Below, piece by piece: positions 43,973 through 56,458 of a stretch of 64,000 nucleotides of DNA (position 1 is the first letter of the stretch; each line of letters begins with the position of its first letter). The stretch comes from Akanthomyces muscarius (Eukaryota; Ascomycota; Sordariomycetes; Hypocreales; Cordycipitaceae), in assembly GCF_028009165.1 (NCBI RefSeq), contig NC_079244.1:310001-374000 (forward strand), read 5' to 3'. The notes under the pieces were generated by a model, which saw nothing but the letters and a program-made list of their open reading frames with translations, ran no database searches and had not been told where the DNA came from. A program made the position numbers and the translations under genes.

Positions 43973-44776
43973 TTACATCAGACCAGTTACAAATAAAATT
44001 AAGAAAAGACTCAAGACACATGGGCCCAGTCTACTTGAATAATTGGGGACGTTTGCAAACGGATCTCCTGCCCCAGCTTCTGGATTCCGTGTGGGCTTCG
44101 CCGTCTTTGTTGTAGAAGTACTGCTGCTGCTCGACGTAGAACTCTCAGCAGCCGTGGTGGTTTCTTGCGAAGAAGTTGACGCTGCAGAGCTTGTTTCCGT
44201 GTCCGTTTGTGAACCTGTCTCCGTACTCGAGTTTGAATCGGTCGGTGTCGAGCTGACCGTCGTTTGTGTCGTTTGTGTCGTTGTCGGTATCGTCGTCAAT
44301 GTAGACGTCAGTGTAGTCGTCGACGTCGTGAGAGTGTAAAAAGGCGTCTCTGAAGACGTACTCAAGGAAGGCGGAATAGTGACAGTGGTCGAGCTCGCAG
44401 ATGTCGATGAGCGCGTCGGCCGAGGCTGTGCACGAGTCGTCGTCTGTTTTGGCGGCTCACTCTTACAGAGTGCATTCACCAGATTTCCCCTCTGCGCCTC
44501 CCATATCAGCGAGTTTGGCTGGGCATCGACCGTATCGCACGATGCCCGAATGTTGATTTCCACGCGCTGCAGTGCCCGTTGGCAGTTTGGCGAGCACTGT
44601 CCGCTGGTGAAGTCGCTAATATCGCATCCGTTGATGGGTGTGTTGTACGCAAAGATGCAGCTGAGCGGCACCGCGAATGAAGTTATCATTTCGACTGCGG
44701 AGAGTGTGAGAACCATGCTCTGCGCGTTGGCGGCCAGAAATGCCATGGCGCTGGCGTAGGCGCCCACCCATCTCAT
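43973..44776 (-). CDS. Secreted Ser/Thr-rich protein with GPI-type C terminus
   Basis: A 267-residue single exon. A hydrophobic N terminus (AMAFLAANAQS) is a probable signal peptide. Residues 40-105 form a Cys-containing domain (C40, GCDISDF, QCSPNC, SCDTVD, LC). Residues 110-235 are almost entirely Ser/Thr/Pro/Glu, the pattern of a heavily O-mannosylated stalk. The last 20 residues are hydrophobic (VLSLFLILFVTG), after a small-residue NYSS stretch, typical of a GPI-anchor signal. It is likely a cell-wall or membrane-anchored surface protein. The Cys domain is a pattern I have seen in hypocrealean secreted proteins, but I cannot name it. Confidence 0.75.
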   Translation of the reverse strand: MRWVGAYASAMAFLAANAQSMVLTLSAVEMITSFAVPLSCIFAYNTPINGCDISDFTSGQCSPNCQRALQRVEINIRASCDTVDAQPNSLIWEAQRGNLVNALCKSEPPKQTTTRAQPRPTRSSTSASSTTVTIPPSLSTSSETPFYTLTTSTTTLTSTLTTIPTTTQTTQTTVSSTPTDSNSSTETGSQTDTETSSAASTSSQETTTAAESSTSSSSSTSTTKTAKPTRNPEAGAGDPFANVPNYSSRLGPCVLSLFLILFVTGLM

Positions 44777-46589
44777 CGTGTCGTTGGCTCGATCGTACAG
44801 TGGTGAATTGTTTGCAGGTCGGACAGAAATAACAAATTTGTCCAGACATCAGTGTGCGGCATAAATTTGTTTACTGAATCACAGGATTCGATGACGAAAT
44901 CTCCGGACCGGATATTCAGTGACGAAACCGCTATAGTTCGTGGACGCCGACTCGAAACGGTGGCGGTTACAGAAGCGTAGATGTGCACACAAGGAAGGTA
45001 TCGCGCCCGGAGTGAGCGTTGGCCGTCCAGAAAAGTTTTCTGTTTCGACTGATGGTTAGTTCGAGGCAGATATATTAAACGGATACGCGTGGTAGAAATT
45101 ATCACTACCTGGCTTTTGATCACCGTTCTTAGCCGCCCATGTGAGTGTGGAGGTACGCGCGCGCCGTTGCCGTACAACAGCAGCGAATCAGTAATGAGAG
45201 GGAGGGTGAATTCAGTATCACTGATTCTGCGGAGATGTGATGGCGGAAGGAAAATGCTTTGTAAAAGACTGGAGGAAGCGACAAATTAAAATACAGTCGA
45301 CCGAGGCCAGCTCGCGTGCTAGAGTCCAGCGACCGGCCAAGGCGGCAAGAGCGCTGTACTAGGAGGATGAAACAGTGTACAAGCCAACCTTGGGCTCCGT
45401 CTTTCATGGCCACCCAAAACGTATTTGCAAAACTCTCAACATGCACGTATCTGCCAATGGATAGCGATGCGGCCGTACGACCAGCCCCTGGCCTCGCATA
45501 GGATGCCATGGACGGGTACAGGCGTCCGGACCATGGCGCCCGCAATGCACGTATCGAAGGCATCCCCAGAACTGGACATCGGCTGACAGACGGAGCGAGG
45601 CGCAGACTGATTGGAGCGTAAAGTCTGAATGCAGAGCCGGGCATATTCCGCGTGTCGAAAACGAAACAGCCTGGTGTTTGAGAATGGCCGAGGTGCGTCG
45701 AGAATGAGTGGCTGTCATTGGTCGAGTTGGCGCTGGGAGAGGCTCCGACAGGTGGCGGCGTGATAGGGCTATGGGAGCTAAAAATGGAGCTGAAAATGTA
45801 ACTGCGATCTGGGGTATTCTTCTCCGGAGTATTTGCCAGCCGAGGTGGTTGCTCTAATGGATCGCTGGGTGCCTTGTTCTTGAAGAGTCATCAAGTACAG
45901 AACTGATCACTGTACTCCACAACCACTTGCCATCTGCAGGCCCTATAGCTAGCAAAACACGCCGAGTTGCTCTTGCAAGCATGCCGCACACATAAACGTG
46001 CGTCCAATGGCAAGGAAAAGAAGGGACTCCCTTCACCCTTCGTGAGCAGACTTTACTCTGGTTTCGATGCATCAAAATGATCAGTAGCGAAACTGCCCTG
46101 ATGCTGTGTTGCCTGCCTCGGATGCACAACAGCGATCGGCCTGGCTGTTAGTGTAGTCACCCTAAATTATAACTGCTTCAGTTGCAGCCTCGTTTACGTA
46201 CTGGGTTTGTCAGGCCGATCTTCCCTGCCGAACAACGAATCGCTATCCGGACTTCCATTTTCGGGCGGCGGTTTCACCTATTTGTGGATGCGCTGAGCGC
46301 TCCTCACTAGTAGTCCCGGAGTTTATTCGAGGTACTTAAACTTATTACTTGCGCCTTATAAGCGCTTTGCGAGCAAAGACACAGCACTTGTGTTGTCCAT
46401 TCAACAACTTGACCAGGCTGGAGATGAAATGCGACAGCCTCAGCCAGCGAATACGGCATGGCGCGAGTCAGCTTGACTCGCAAGGCTAGAGCCCGCGCCA
46501 CAGCCCCTGACTGAGGCCACGGATTCACGACAACTAATTCCTCTGAATTCACTTCATGCGGCTACTCACGGCCTATCTCTCTGGGCGGC
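44777..46589. other. Intergenic
   Basis: Only unsupported frames (such as 45129-45644 minus) without motifs. The start includes the promoter of the GPI-type protein gene. Confidence 0.5.
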
Positions 46590-46880
46590 ATGCGTCTCTT
46601 GGAATATGACGGTGTTGGGGGAATGAGACTAACTGGGGAATGCATCACCCCGAATATTCCTCCATATGCAATTCTCTCGCATACATGGGGCAAGGCTACG
46701 GACGAGGTCAGCTGCGCGGGGTTGGAGGCTGGCCGTGGTTTCGACAGACTTGGATACCGAGCAATCATGTTTTGCGCGCAGTAGGCCTTCGCCGACGGCT
46801 TGCGATACTGTTGGGTGGTTGTCAGAACAGCCCGTGGGGAAGCAGCTCGGAATTCACTTCATGGGCAAATATATGAGATC
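46590..46880 (+). pseudogene. HET-domain gene relic (N-terminal part)
   Basis: The frame begins MRLLEYDGVGG and continues to NIPPYAILSHTWG, the opening of the fungal heterokaryon-incompatibility (HET) domain. The GYRAIMFCAQ segment equals the GY.KI.FC..QA helix of the family. An in-frame TAG at 46785 interrupts it. Reading past it gives FADGLRYCWV, the next HET block (DGL.Y.WVDTCCIDK), after which the IDK motif is not found in frame. The remaining two-thirds of a HET protein is absent. It is a truncated remnant of a non-self recognition gene. Confidence 0.75.
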
Positions 46881-48035
46881 GGATATCGGGTAATACATGC
46901 TCCTCGACCTCTTTACATCGGTTATAGATAACAACCTATGTTATCGCGTACTGTGTGCAAGAGGCAAGGGCCGCGGTACCCAACAGGAGCTGATCATCGC
47001 ATCGACGAGCTTCAACAAAAACTGTTTACAGCGGAGAGCGGAAGCAGCCTGCCTGTTCGTAGATGAAGGCCGCTAATATTTTGGTAGTGCCAAATGCCGA
47101 TCCGGCGCCCGCTAGCACAAGTTGGCTGCAGCGCCTGATGCCACTGGAGCAAGTCTGACATCACCGTCTGCAGCCACAACTGCCATGCTGTCCGGGTCAT
47201 GTACATATTGCTTCAATGTCCCGAATGTGCGACCCCGGAATTGAATCATTGTGCTGCAGGGGACACTGTCTGCACCGCGTTGTGCCAAACGATAGCCGTG
47301 CACAGCACCCGCCATGGCTCTCAACCGGCGATGCCGCAGCGTCAAGTGTCCGCCCGCGGCCCCAGTCGGCTCTTTGTCCGCCGGGGGAAGTCTAAGTTGC
47401 AGTGACTGTCAAGTTACGAGGACTTGATCCTACAATGTTGCAGCGCTCCCGCCAGATTAACTCTCCCGGCAAGCTTCATTGTTGGGCTGGCCTTTGTCGA
47501 ACGAGACCACGTCGAAGTCGATGCCCAGCAGCAACAGCAGGGCACGCGCACCATTATTTAGGGGCGTGTGCCACAAAGCCGCCATTGTGCACTCCCGTCA
47601 GTGTGCTCATGGCTCGTATCCGCCGCTTCCCCGTCTCCCGGGACGCCAGAGGGCATGATACCCCCCAATAGTCCAGTAACGTAAGCCAACAAGGCAGAGG
47701 GTCTCTCTGGCTTCGGCGACACAGCTTTCAGCTGTCGAGGAACTATTTATTGGCCATCTCCACCTATGCCCCAATCTCACCAGTCTCGTGCGACCTCAGA
47801 TGCGAGCAGCAGCTGGCATTGTCTGTTGATTCACTGTGGCGGGGTTGCATGGCGCTGGCTGGCGCACTCGGCATAAATATAGACGTGACATGGGAAGCCA
47901 GGAGATGCCAGGCTCTACGTCTATTTTGATGCCACCGCCGCAGCCATCATCACGCCGACAACTACAAGTCCCCCGTTTCTGCGTTGCCCCGTCGAGCCAC
48001 GGCAGCATCTCGTCCCTGCACCTGGCCGCACCAGC
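46881..48035. other. Intergenic
   Basis: No supported gene. The last 300 bp are upstream of the CaaX-box protein gene and include pyrimidine-rich stretches near the likely transcription start. Confidence 0.5.
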
Positions 48036-48608
48036 ATGTCCGCGGCCGAGGCGCAAGAGACGCTGCGGAAGTTGACGTCACCCGACCCCGGAATCCAGCT
48101 GCATCTCGACGTCAACGCCCTCTACGTTATCCTGAGCACGCAGAGCGCCAACAATGCCTGCCACTGGGCGCTGTACCTCCACATCGGGCCGCGGCTCGGC
48201 TGGGTCTTCCACATCACCAACATGGGCTGCGTGAGCTGGGAGTACCGCTGCGACGAGGCCACAGAGATGACCTGCTCGGCGACGGCCGTGTCCGCCGTCA
48301 AAATCGCAGACATGACGCCCGAGATGCACGAGGCGCTGCGCCAGCGCATCGGCCTCGACAGCAGGCCGGCCGTCAAACTGCAAGACACGGAGCAGTTTGG
48401 CCCCCTCACCTGCCGCACCTGGCTGCTCCAGGCCCCCTACGAGCTGGACAACGAAGGGTACATTAGTGTGCTGCCCGGGTATTCCGTCAAGGACGTGGGC
48501 GAGGAGGCGTCGTCGCTGGCCTCCACCAACCAGTACCTGCTGGAGAAGAAGATGGCCAAGATGTCGGAGCTGCGCAAGGAAATGAACAGTGCCTGCTGCG
48601 CGCTGTAA
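48036..48608 (+). CDS. Conserved fungal protein with C-terminal CaaX box
   Basis: A single-exon 190-residue protein with no signal peptide or membrane segment. The central block NALYVILSTQSANNACHWAL...WVFHITN resembles small fungal proteins annotated as DUF6914 (HWALL..., then a ..WHV.N pattern), but this is a tentative memory-based match. The C terminus is CCAL, a CaaX motif with Leu at X, predicting geranylgeranylation and membrane association. The preceding helix (LLEKKMAKMSELRKEMNSA) is basic and amphipathic, which would support membrane binding. Codon use is GC-rich and typical of an expressed gene. Confidence 0.75.
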   Translation: MSAAEAQETLRKLTSPDPGIQLHLDVNALYVILSTQSANNACHWALYLHIGPRLGWVFHITNMGCVSWEYRCDEATEMTCSATAVSAVKIADMTPEMHEALRQRIGLDSRPAVKLQDTEQFGPLTCRTWLLQAPYELDNEGYISVLPGYSVKDVGEEASSLASTNQYLLEKKMAKMSELRKEMNSACCAL

Positions 48609-48963
48609 GAATTCTATCGCGCATGGTGGTGGTTTGCGCAAGTAAAAACGGTGCGCGCGCCGGCTGCGCTGGGGGTATCGTGCCTGGCTACTGCAGGCAG
48701 GTGCTGTAGCTTCAGCTTCAGCTGTGCCTGGCCGTGCCTACAGGCGCATGTCCACGCACCCTAGCCGAATGATGCGTTGAAAAAGACTTTCGATTTTGCT
48801 GCACGGCCTCCGTGCGTGCTCATACATAATAATTTAATATCTACTTTGCTCGCTGGCTCGACTGCTTCAGATGTAAATATCGTATCCATCACGTGGAGGT
48901 TGGGTATCTGCCTCCCTCTGTCTAGCGGCACCCCGTCACTTCCTCGCTTGCGACCTGCACACA
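48609..48963. other. Intergenic
   Basis: A short spacer between two plus-strand genes. Nothing is identified in it. Confidence 0.5.
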
Positions 48964-50806
48964 ATGAGCCTGCTGGCAGACAGAGCCAAAACGATAATTG
49001 CCTCGTCTAAGCTATCGCCTGTCGAGAAGAACATTCTTGACCAGACATTTCTTGTAGCCTCTTGTGACGCGGAGACTGCGGCCTGTGAAATTCTCCGACG
49101 CGTCGAGCAAGATGGCGTGCCACTGGAGGAGGCGCTCCGGGGGTTGAAGCATGACTGGTATAGGATCTTGGAGCTTTGTGCGTCCAGCAGTGTTTCCAAG
49201 ACTATTTTCGGAGACTAACTGTCGATGATAGTATCGGAACGAGTGAAAATTGATGGCGAACTTCAACAAAAGCTATTCTTGCGCGAGAACGGCCAGTGCT
49301 GCTTGACTGGCGCCGTGCCACCAGGCACAAAAGCACAGCCATTGCACATCATATCGCCAGCACTGCACAAACTGTGGCTAAACCAGCAAGACCACAACTC
49401 TGTTTTGAGCTGCTTGGAGGCTTTTATCACCCCGAGGAATGCCGATACACTGCGGCAGATCCTTGGTGATGCCTCTCTACGCAGCCAACTCGAAAACGCT
49501 ATGTTGCTAAGCCCGACAGTCGGGCAAGCTTTCTGGAAACGGGATATATGGCTAGCAGAGTCGACAAAAACCTCCAAGTCTGACCAAGCTCATGAAGCAT
49601 TTCAAAGGCAGGAACAGCATGTTCGTGCAGCGGATACACCCTTCATCATATGTGCTAATAAGCCGCCTAGTATGCGGTGATCGGCTTCGCTTCTGAAGAT
49701 GACCTGCTGGGCGACGATATAGGCGATGGCGTCCAACTTTTCGAATGCTCCATGGTCACAGATAATTCAGACCTATTGCCAGTCCCCAACCCGGTTTTAC
49801 TCAAGATCCACACCTGCTTTGCAAAGGCGACCGAGGCAAACGATATTGACCGGGAAGTGGCCAAGCCTTGGCCGCCAGCCCTTTCGCATTGTTTGTCACC
49901 AACTCGAACGCCATTATGTGATCTTTCTACTAACGCCGCAGCCTAGTATATTGGAATCGCAGATGGCAGCTTCGATTTCGACAAGCCTGGCATTTTGTCC
50001 CTGCCTTCATTCGTCGCTGGGGTTACAGACAGCTCATCTACCGCGGGCAGCAGAGCACCATTTCCGAAATAGTATACAGCCTTCCGCTGGGCCTGTACGC
50101 TAAATTTTGCGGCGATGCTGACGGTGAGCCGGCCGCGCTCAAACTTTTGGAGACATATTCTCCGTCGGTTCCATCGCCACTCTTCGTGGACCTTATGCCT
50201 CTTGTTGCCAACGGCAAGCCATGGCTCATCATGACCGGCTTACCAGGCCAGCGCGTCGACGAGGTCATTCACAGAATGTCATACCCAGAGCGACACCAGC
50301 TCGCCGACGATCTCGGTGCTGCGATGAGTGCCTACCGAAAAATACCTAACAAATCCAAGTTTCTCGTTGCAAGCGCGTCGGGCGGTCGTCTCCAGGACCC
50401 ACGCGCTTCCTCCAACGGCTGTGGGCCTTATCAGTCCGAGGCGCAGTTCAACAAGCAGATCGCACGTGGATGCATAGAGAATCTGGCGCATGAATTCCCT
50501 CAAGCACATTCTCAGGAGCACCTCATCGCTTTCACACATGCGGATCTTTTCCCGTCAAATATTCTCGTGGATGCTGGGAGACTTTCAGGAATCGTCGACT
50601 GGCAATTTGCCGGATTCTACCCAGCCTACTGGGAGTACACTAAAGCAATGCGCTCAGTGAGACACGCTGAACACTACCAAGCTATTTTTCGGCGTATCTT
50701 TGGGACCGAATTCGAGGAAGAACTGGAGGTTGAAGAGTATCTGTCCGGCTACTTTCCAATATGGGGACCAAAGGAGCCAGTGCCTGAGGAAGGCGGCCCG
50801 TTGTGA
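48964..50806 (+). CDS. APH-type phosphotransferase-like protein with HNH-like N-terminal module
   Basis: Four exons, 48964-49177, 49232-49620, 49671-49890 and 49947-50806, give 560 residues with exact phase at every join. The C-terminal 290 residues are an aminoglycoside phosphotransferase/choline-kinase fold: a nucleotide-loop region (YSLPLGLYAKF), a hinge (WLIMTGLPG), the catalytic loop HADLFPSNILV and the metal-binding IVDWQFAG. These fungal proteins are common and their substrates unknown. The N-terminal part has RENGQCCLTG...PLHIISPA, resembling the CCITG...HIIP start of HNH-type modules in fungal proteins, but without visible nuclease residues. Introns 1-3 are 54, 50 and 56 bp. Confidence 0.8.
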
Positions 50807-51556
50807 CAGGTCAGCAAGTGTTGCGCGTATACGACTGTGCCCACAGACCCCATGCTGCAAACACAAAGTCTGCAAATAGAGATCGTAATCAGCCGCAGAG
50901 CGAAATATCTATTTCAACCACGTTCGGCATCAATCGAAAAGCAGATGAATTTCAATTTTACTACTTCACCTTCTTTAGCTGGTGGCTGTGAGCGACGCGC
51001 AATCACGGCAATTTGAGCCTCAGCTCGGCGCGCTGGATTCACAAACTCCGACAGCCTCGTTTGCTCGCCGGTCTAAAACGGCAGGTGGTAACTAAGCCAT
51101 GTCAGCCGTGACTCAATCGCACAGTGCTGAGCTGACCAGTCAGGAGTTCGAACTGGCGAGCCTTGTCGGCATTGCTCCAGTGGCTAGTGAGTGCTAGCGA
51201 TGGCAGCGCCGTTGGTAGGAATTTTAGCCAGTAAATTATGACTCCAGTGTGCATTTGCAAACCGAATCCAGACCACGCTACCCACCCCGGGAAGAGTCAC
51301 TCTCAGCCGCAGCACTTGTCATTCAGAGCCTCGTCCCCCACTCTCGGGCGATTACTACTTTATTCAGTTTCCGGCTTTCTTTCTATTCCTCCCTCTTTCG
51401 ACTATTAATGAGATTCTCAGCTTATCAAATTCAATCCCTTCCGCTCTACACGCTCCAGTACTCACAACTGCCAAGCTTACCCCACGGCAGCATCATATTG
51501 GCTAAATCCAAAGGTTTACTGCCTCAGGCGCGTGGGCCACGAACGGACCCTTCATT
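50807..51556. other. Intergenic
   Basis: Upstream region of the ABC transporter gene. CT-rich runs near 51340-51480 (for example TTTCTATTCCTCCCTCTTTCG) suggest a transcription start region. Confidence 0.45.
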
Positions 51557-54500
51557 ATGGACACAATTTACGCGTACAGCAATCGCGCCGCTTTTCAGGA
51601 GTTGTTTAGCAATACCAACGACGGTACGAGTCGGTAAGAACTGAATGTGCACAAATGTGCTACTGAACTATTAGTAACTGGGACCTAGCGACCCTGCCTG
51701 GATCCAAAGTCTCAGTGCCCTTGGACGGCATGGGTCTATCCAAGTCGCCATAACTTCTGCATCGATTCTATGGACAGTTGTATGGACAGTCAAGATCCGC
51801 CATGAAGGCTCGGGCAAAGCTGTTCCGCATAAACCGAGTGGGATTCTCGTCTATGAAGCCCTTGGCCATATCCTTCGCGGACTAACTCTGACACTTTTCA
51901 TTATTGCTTGCAGCCAGGATGGGACAGAATGGCCCAATGCCGTGGCCGCCGGATACATGTTTCTACTCGGCCTGTTTCGAATCATTGTGCGGGGAAGAAC
52001 GAGGCCAATGCTTCTTCACCAGATAGCCTTTGTTTCTATCTCTCTTCTGGTTCTGACCGCCGCAGCCGATTTACTGCCCCTCATCGTCTTGAAGTCGAAC
52101 TATCGACCGGATCTTATAACGTCCCTAGCAATTGCGTCGCTAGCTTCCACACTACTGTTTCAAGGATTCTCGCCCCGCGAATGGCAAGCTCCACGAGCCG
52201 GTGTCGACGTCCCAGAAGGCTTCACCGCTGAACCGTCGGACGAAGAAACCCGCAGTTGGATAAACGAAAACATCACTTTTGCACACATCGATACACTTAT
52301 TTACAAGAGTTGGAAGAGCAAAATCGGTATGGATGACATGCCGAAGATTCCCTGGCACTACAACCCGGAGCTTTTGCGCCGTGGATTTTCTACTGCGCGA
52401 AAAGACAAGAAAACGACCGGTCGAGCCATTGTTGCTTTGCTATGGCCTCAGATCCTGCAGTCTGTGGTGTTCGGAATTACCTACCCCCTCTTCGAGCTAT
52501 GTGGTGCCCTCAGCCTGTACCAAATCCTCGAATACATCCGAAATCCGGAGGCCGCGACATTGCAGCCATACCTGTGGCTGATTGTCATGTTTGGCGGTCG
52601 CTTGATGCAAAGTGTTCTTCTGCAGAAATTCATATCGATCACTCGAAAGTTGGCTATGTATTGCAAAATCATGCTAACGGGCGAGGTCTTCCATGCTGCC
52701 CTGAGCTCACGCGAGTTGAGCGGCAATATTCTCAAAGATGCCGAGAAGAAAGAGGACGGGGCCAGTGAGTCGAGAGAGGGCACAGCAGCAGGAATGCTTG
52801 AGAATCTCATATCAACGGACATGAACACGATACAGTTTCTACGCGTTTTCCTCATGGCAGTTGTGCAGATTCCCGCATCCATCTTGGCCGTGGTCGGGCT
52901 ATACAACGTCATCGGTTGGCCCATGTTTGCTGGCCTTTTCATCGTTTTCTTGAGTGCGCCAATTGCAGGATACATCATGGGACACATGCTGCGCTTCGAA
53001 GAGAAACTCAAAACGCTCCAAGACGTCCGTGTCTCATTGTTGTCTGAGTATCTACGGTCCATCAAGGCGATCAAGTATTTCGGCTGGGAAGACTCCATTG
53101 TTGACAGAATCCGAGGAATTCGTGCAAATGAGCAGCAGCAGAACTGGTACATTTCAATGTGCTGGGTCGCGTTCTCGCAGGTGACATCCTTCATGCCCAT
53201 TTGTTCCATGCTGGCGATGTTTGGTCTCTATGTTGGCGTTCTAAAGCTGCCAATGACCGCTTCCGTCGCCTACACGACTGTCACACTGTTCGATTCTGTC
53301 CGAAATAACCTTGATTTCATTTCCTCCGTGATTCTGGAACTGCCGAGAATCTTGGTTTGTTTGCGCCGTTTCGATCGCTTTTTCGCCGCTCTCGACCCTC
53401 TCGACCGTTATCCAGAAGGACCTGTACGAATTGACAATGCGACTTTCCGTCGTGTTAGGACAGCAAATTTCTGTTTATCGAACATTACGATTGACTTTGT
53501 TGAAAATGGATTAAATACCATCACGGGTATCAGCGGTAGTGGAAAGACAACGCTATTACTGGCGCTACTGGGGGAGACGATCAAGGAAGCTGGCAGCGTA
53601 ACTCGGCCTAGGGACGCAGCGTTTGCATCGCAGACCTCTTGGCTACAGGCACAGTCCATACGCCAAAATATCCTTTTTACTTTGGCATACGACGAGAAAC
53701 GTTACAGCAGTGTTGTCAAAGCATGTTGTCTCGACGTCGACTTTCGCGAAATGTCTAATGGAGACGAGACACAGGTCGGCGAGAATGGTGCTGCACTTTC
53801 TGGTGGACAGCGTGCAAGGATAGCCTTGGCCAGAGCGCTTTATTGCTTTGCCCCACTGCTAATTCTCGATGACATTTTCTCGGCACTTGATGCCAAAACC
53901 ACTGTTTTGCTGTGGAATCGCGTTTTCTGCTCTGATCTAGTCGAGAACAGGACTGTCATTCTCGTCACACAAGTAAACTGGGTTATTGGCGAAGCTGACT
54001 TGGCGATTACTCTTGAAGACGGCTCGATCAAGTCTGCCGATCAAAATATCGGGCATGTTCGTGTGCCCCAAGCTTTACCCGCAACCTCTGGTGAAGACCT
54101 GGACAATGCGGCGATGGCGGAGGAAACTGAGCAATCCTCGAAACTGGCCGAAACTGAGAAATCAAACTTGATCGACGAGGAGGTGGAAAAGAGTGGTGTA
54201 CTTGGAGGCTTTCCTGGTAAGTTCTTTTTTAAGTCAGCTGGTCAACTTTGGCTGATTATAGTTTCAAACAGTGCTGCAGTACCTGATGCATTTCGGTGGC
54301 CCGGTGGTCGTCATAATGACCATGGCTGTTATGCTGGCGCAAACAGTGGCTGAACTGATTAAGAACTATTGGCTGTCAGTTTGGGTCGACCATGATGAAG
54401 GAGATGTATCGGCTACCGCTGCTTTTTACCTCTCAATTTTTGTGGCACTGAGCGTCGCCTCGGAGACAATTGACGCAATCTGCTTCTGGACGTTCATCAG

Positions 54501-56210
54501 AGGCGCATGGTACGCCGCTAGAACGCTACACGAAAGAATGGTTCACGCCTTGTTCAACGTCTCTCTGGCATGGTACACTGAGCACCCTGTGGGCAGAGTC
54601 ATCAATCGTCTATCTGGGGACATTGAAACCCTGGACCAGCAAGTTATTGGCACAGTTTTTGTTACCGTCCGTGCAATTATCTTGTCAGTAATGATGCTTA
54701 GCGCGATTACTTTGATTCTCCCAATCTTCATGGGTCCAACGGTGGTGCTTGCTGCGCTCGGTATTCTTGTGGGGGTGGTGTACAACCAGAATGCCATCTT
54801 CCTCAAGCAATTGGTCTCCGCTAGCCAGTCACCTATTCTTTCTAGTTTTTCGGAAGGACTCAACGGAATGGCCGTGATTCGTGCAACCTCATCATTGCCG
54901 AGCCTGTTCTCCGAACAGCTGGGACGGCTTCTTTCCACCTCGGCTGAGGCAGGTGTCTCACAAATCGATGCTGACCAGTGGATCAAGTTTCGAATGAACA
55001 CAATTTCGGGATTGATTAACGTCTGTGCTGCGTTTCTCGCCATTTGGGAGAGCGACAGATTGTCCGCTGGAGTTGTCGGATTTTGTCTGTCGCAAGCATC
55101 GGAAATTAGCTCCGCCATCTTGATGCTCGTGTTTCAAGTGAGCGAGCTGAATCTGCAAATGCAAACTGTAAGAAAGCGATATATCACTTCTCAGAAGTTT
55201 ACTAATACGGTGTATTCTAGTTCCACCGCGTCCGAGAGTATGGCCAGTTGCCACCGGAGGAAGAATCGCTGAGCGAAAGCAAGGTCGTCGAGCAAGACGA
55301 TCCAGCACCACTAGTCATCCCCCCTAACTGGCCTGCCACTGGTGCAGTTGAATTTCAGGATGTCACCGTGCGCTACGATGTCGATGGGCCAGATGTTCTG
55401 AAAAATATCAACCTGCGATTCAATGCTGGTGAACGTGTGGCGGTTGTTGGGAGAACCGGCAGCGGCAAGAGTACTGTGAGCGCGCCCAGTTTCGGTCACC
55501 TTGTTGGCATCACTAATGTTGAAAATTAATAGCTCGTTCTCTCCATGCTCCGTTTTACAAATATTGTATCCGGAAAGATCCTGTACGATGGTGTCGACAT
55601 AACCAATCTTTCGTATAAAGAGCTCCGCCAGGCCATTTCCATGATCCCTCAGGAGTCACAGCTGTTCCAGGGAACACTCGCAGAAAATCTTGACCCGACC
55701 GGAACAATTTCCAAAGATGTTCTGCAAAAGGCTCTCGACGTCTGCCAATCCATTGCTGCGATCAGAGCGACCCGACAGCATTCTGCGACTTCGTCCGAAG
55801 ATGGTGAAGGCAGTACCGACACCGCTGAAGGACTCACGCTCGAGACGCATGTCAAAGCCAAGGGTGAAAACTTTTCCCACGGCCAGCGCCAAGTTCTCTC
55901 GCTGTGCCGCATTCTGGCACGACAGTCAAAGCTGATGCTCCTCGATGAGGCGACTTCAAACATGGACGCAGAGACGGACGCGGGTATTCAAAGGGTATTG
56001 CGCGATGCAGCAGCCGAGGGTGAAGGGCGCTGTCTCGTTACTATTGCCCACCGTCTCAAGAGTATCGCCGATTATGATAGGGTGGTGGTCATGGGCTCTG
56101 GCGAGGTCCTGGAAGTGGGTAGTCCGCAGGAGCTGATGGAGAGGAAGGGCAGCTACTATGACTTGGTGATGCATGATCGCGACTCGAGCTCGACTGAGGG
56201 CAGTGGGTAG
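51557..56210 (+). CDS. ABC transporter, ABCC (MRP) type full-length
   Basis: Five exons, 51557-51633, 51689-54216, 54272-55167, 55221-55475 and 55533-56210, give 1,477 residues with matching phases. Layout is TMD0-like N terminus, TMD1, NBD1, TMD2, NBD2. NBD1 has Walker A GISGSGKTTL, signature LSGGQRARIA and Walker B LLILDDIFSALD. Its catalytic Glu is Asp and the switch His is Gln (LVTQ), typical of a degenerate ABCC first site. NBD2 has GRTGSGKST, FSHGQRQVLSL, LMLLDEATSNMD and the His of IAHR, a competent site. An intron splits the codons just after Walker A of NBD2. It is likely a vacuolar or plasma-membrane exporter of conjugates or toxic metabolites. It is convergent with a secreted-protein gene. 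Confidence 0.93.
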
Positions 56211-56458
56211 CTTGTTTGCCGATTTGCTGAACGCCACTCATTGGATATAGACATTGGTGCACGCGAATTCGTCGAGGAAGCCTAGACATATGAAACCAAT
56301 CACCTCTTCTTGATATTCGATATGTATAACTTGTATCTACTATGTAATGTGCAAATTCTCTTCTCATGTTTTCCCATAAACCTACAGAGAACAAATCTGG
56401 CAGTGGCTCGCTGCTGCCAACTTCTGTACTAGACCAAGGGGTCGTATGAATGCACCGC

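Noticed and set aside
45129..45644. 171-codon minus-strand frame
   Set aside because: Composition is not protein-like and no motif is present.
46545..46863. 14-bp exact repeat GAATTCACTTCATG at 46545 and 46850
   Set aside because: A few 14-mer repeats are expected by chance in 64 kb, and no element ends or longer homology accompany them.
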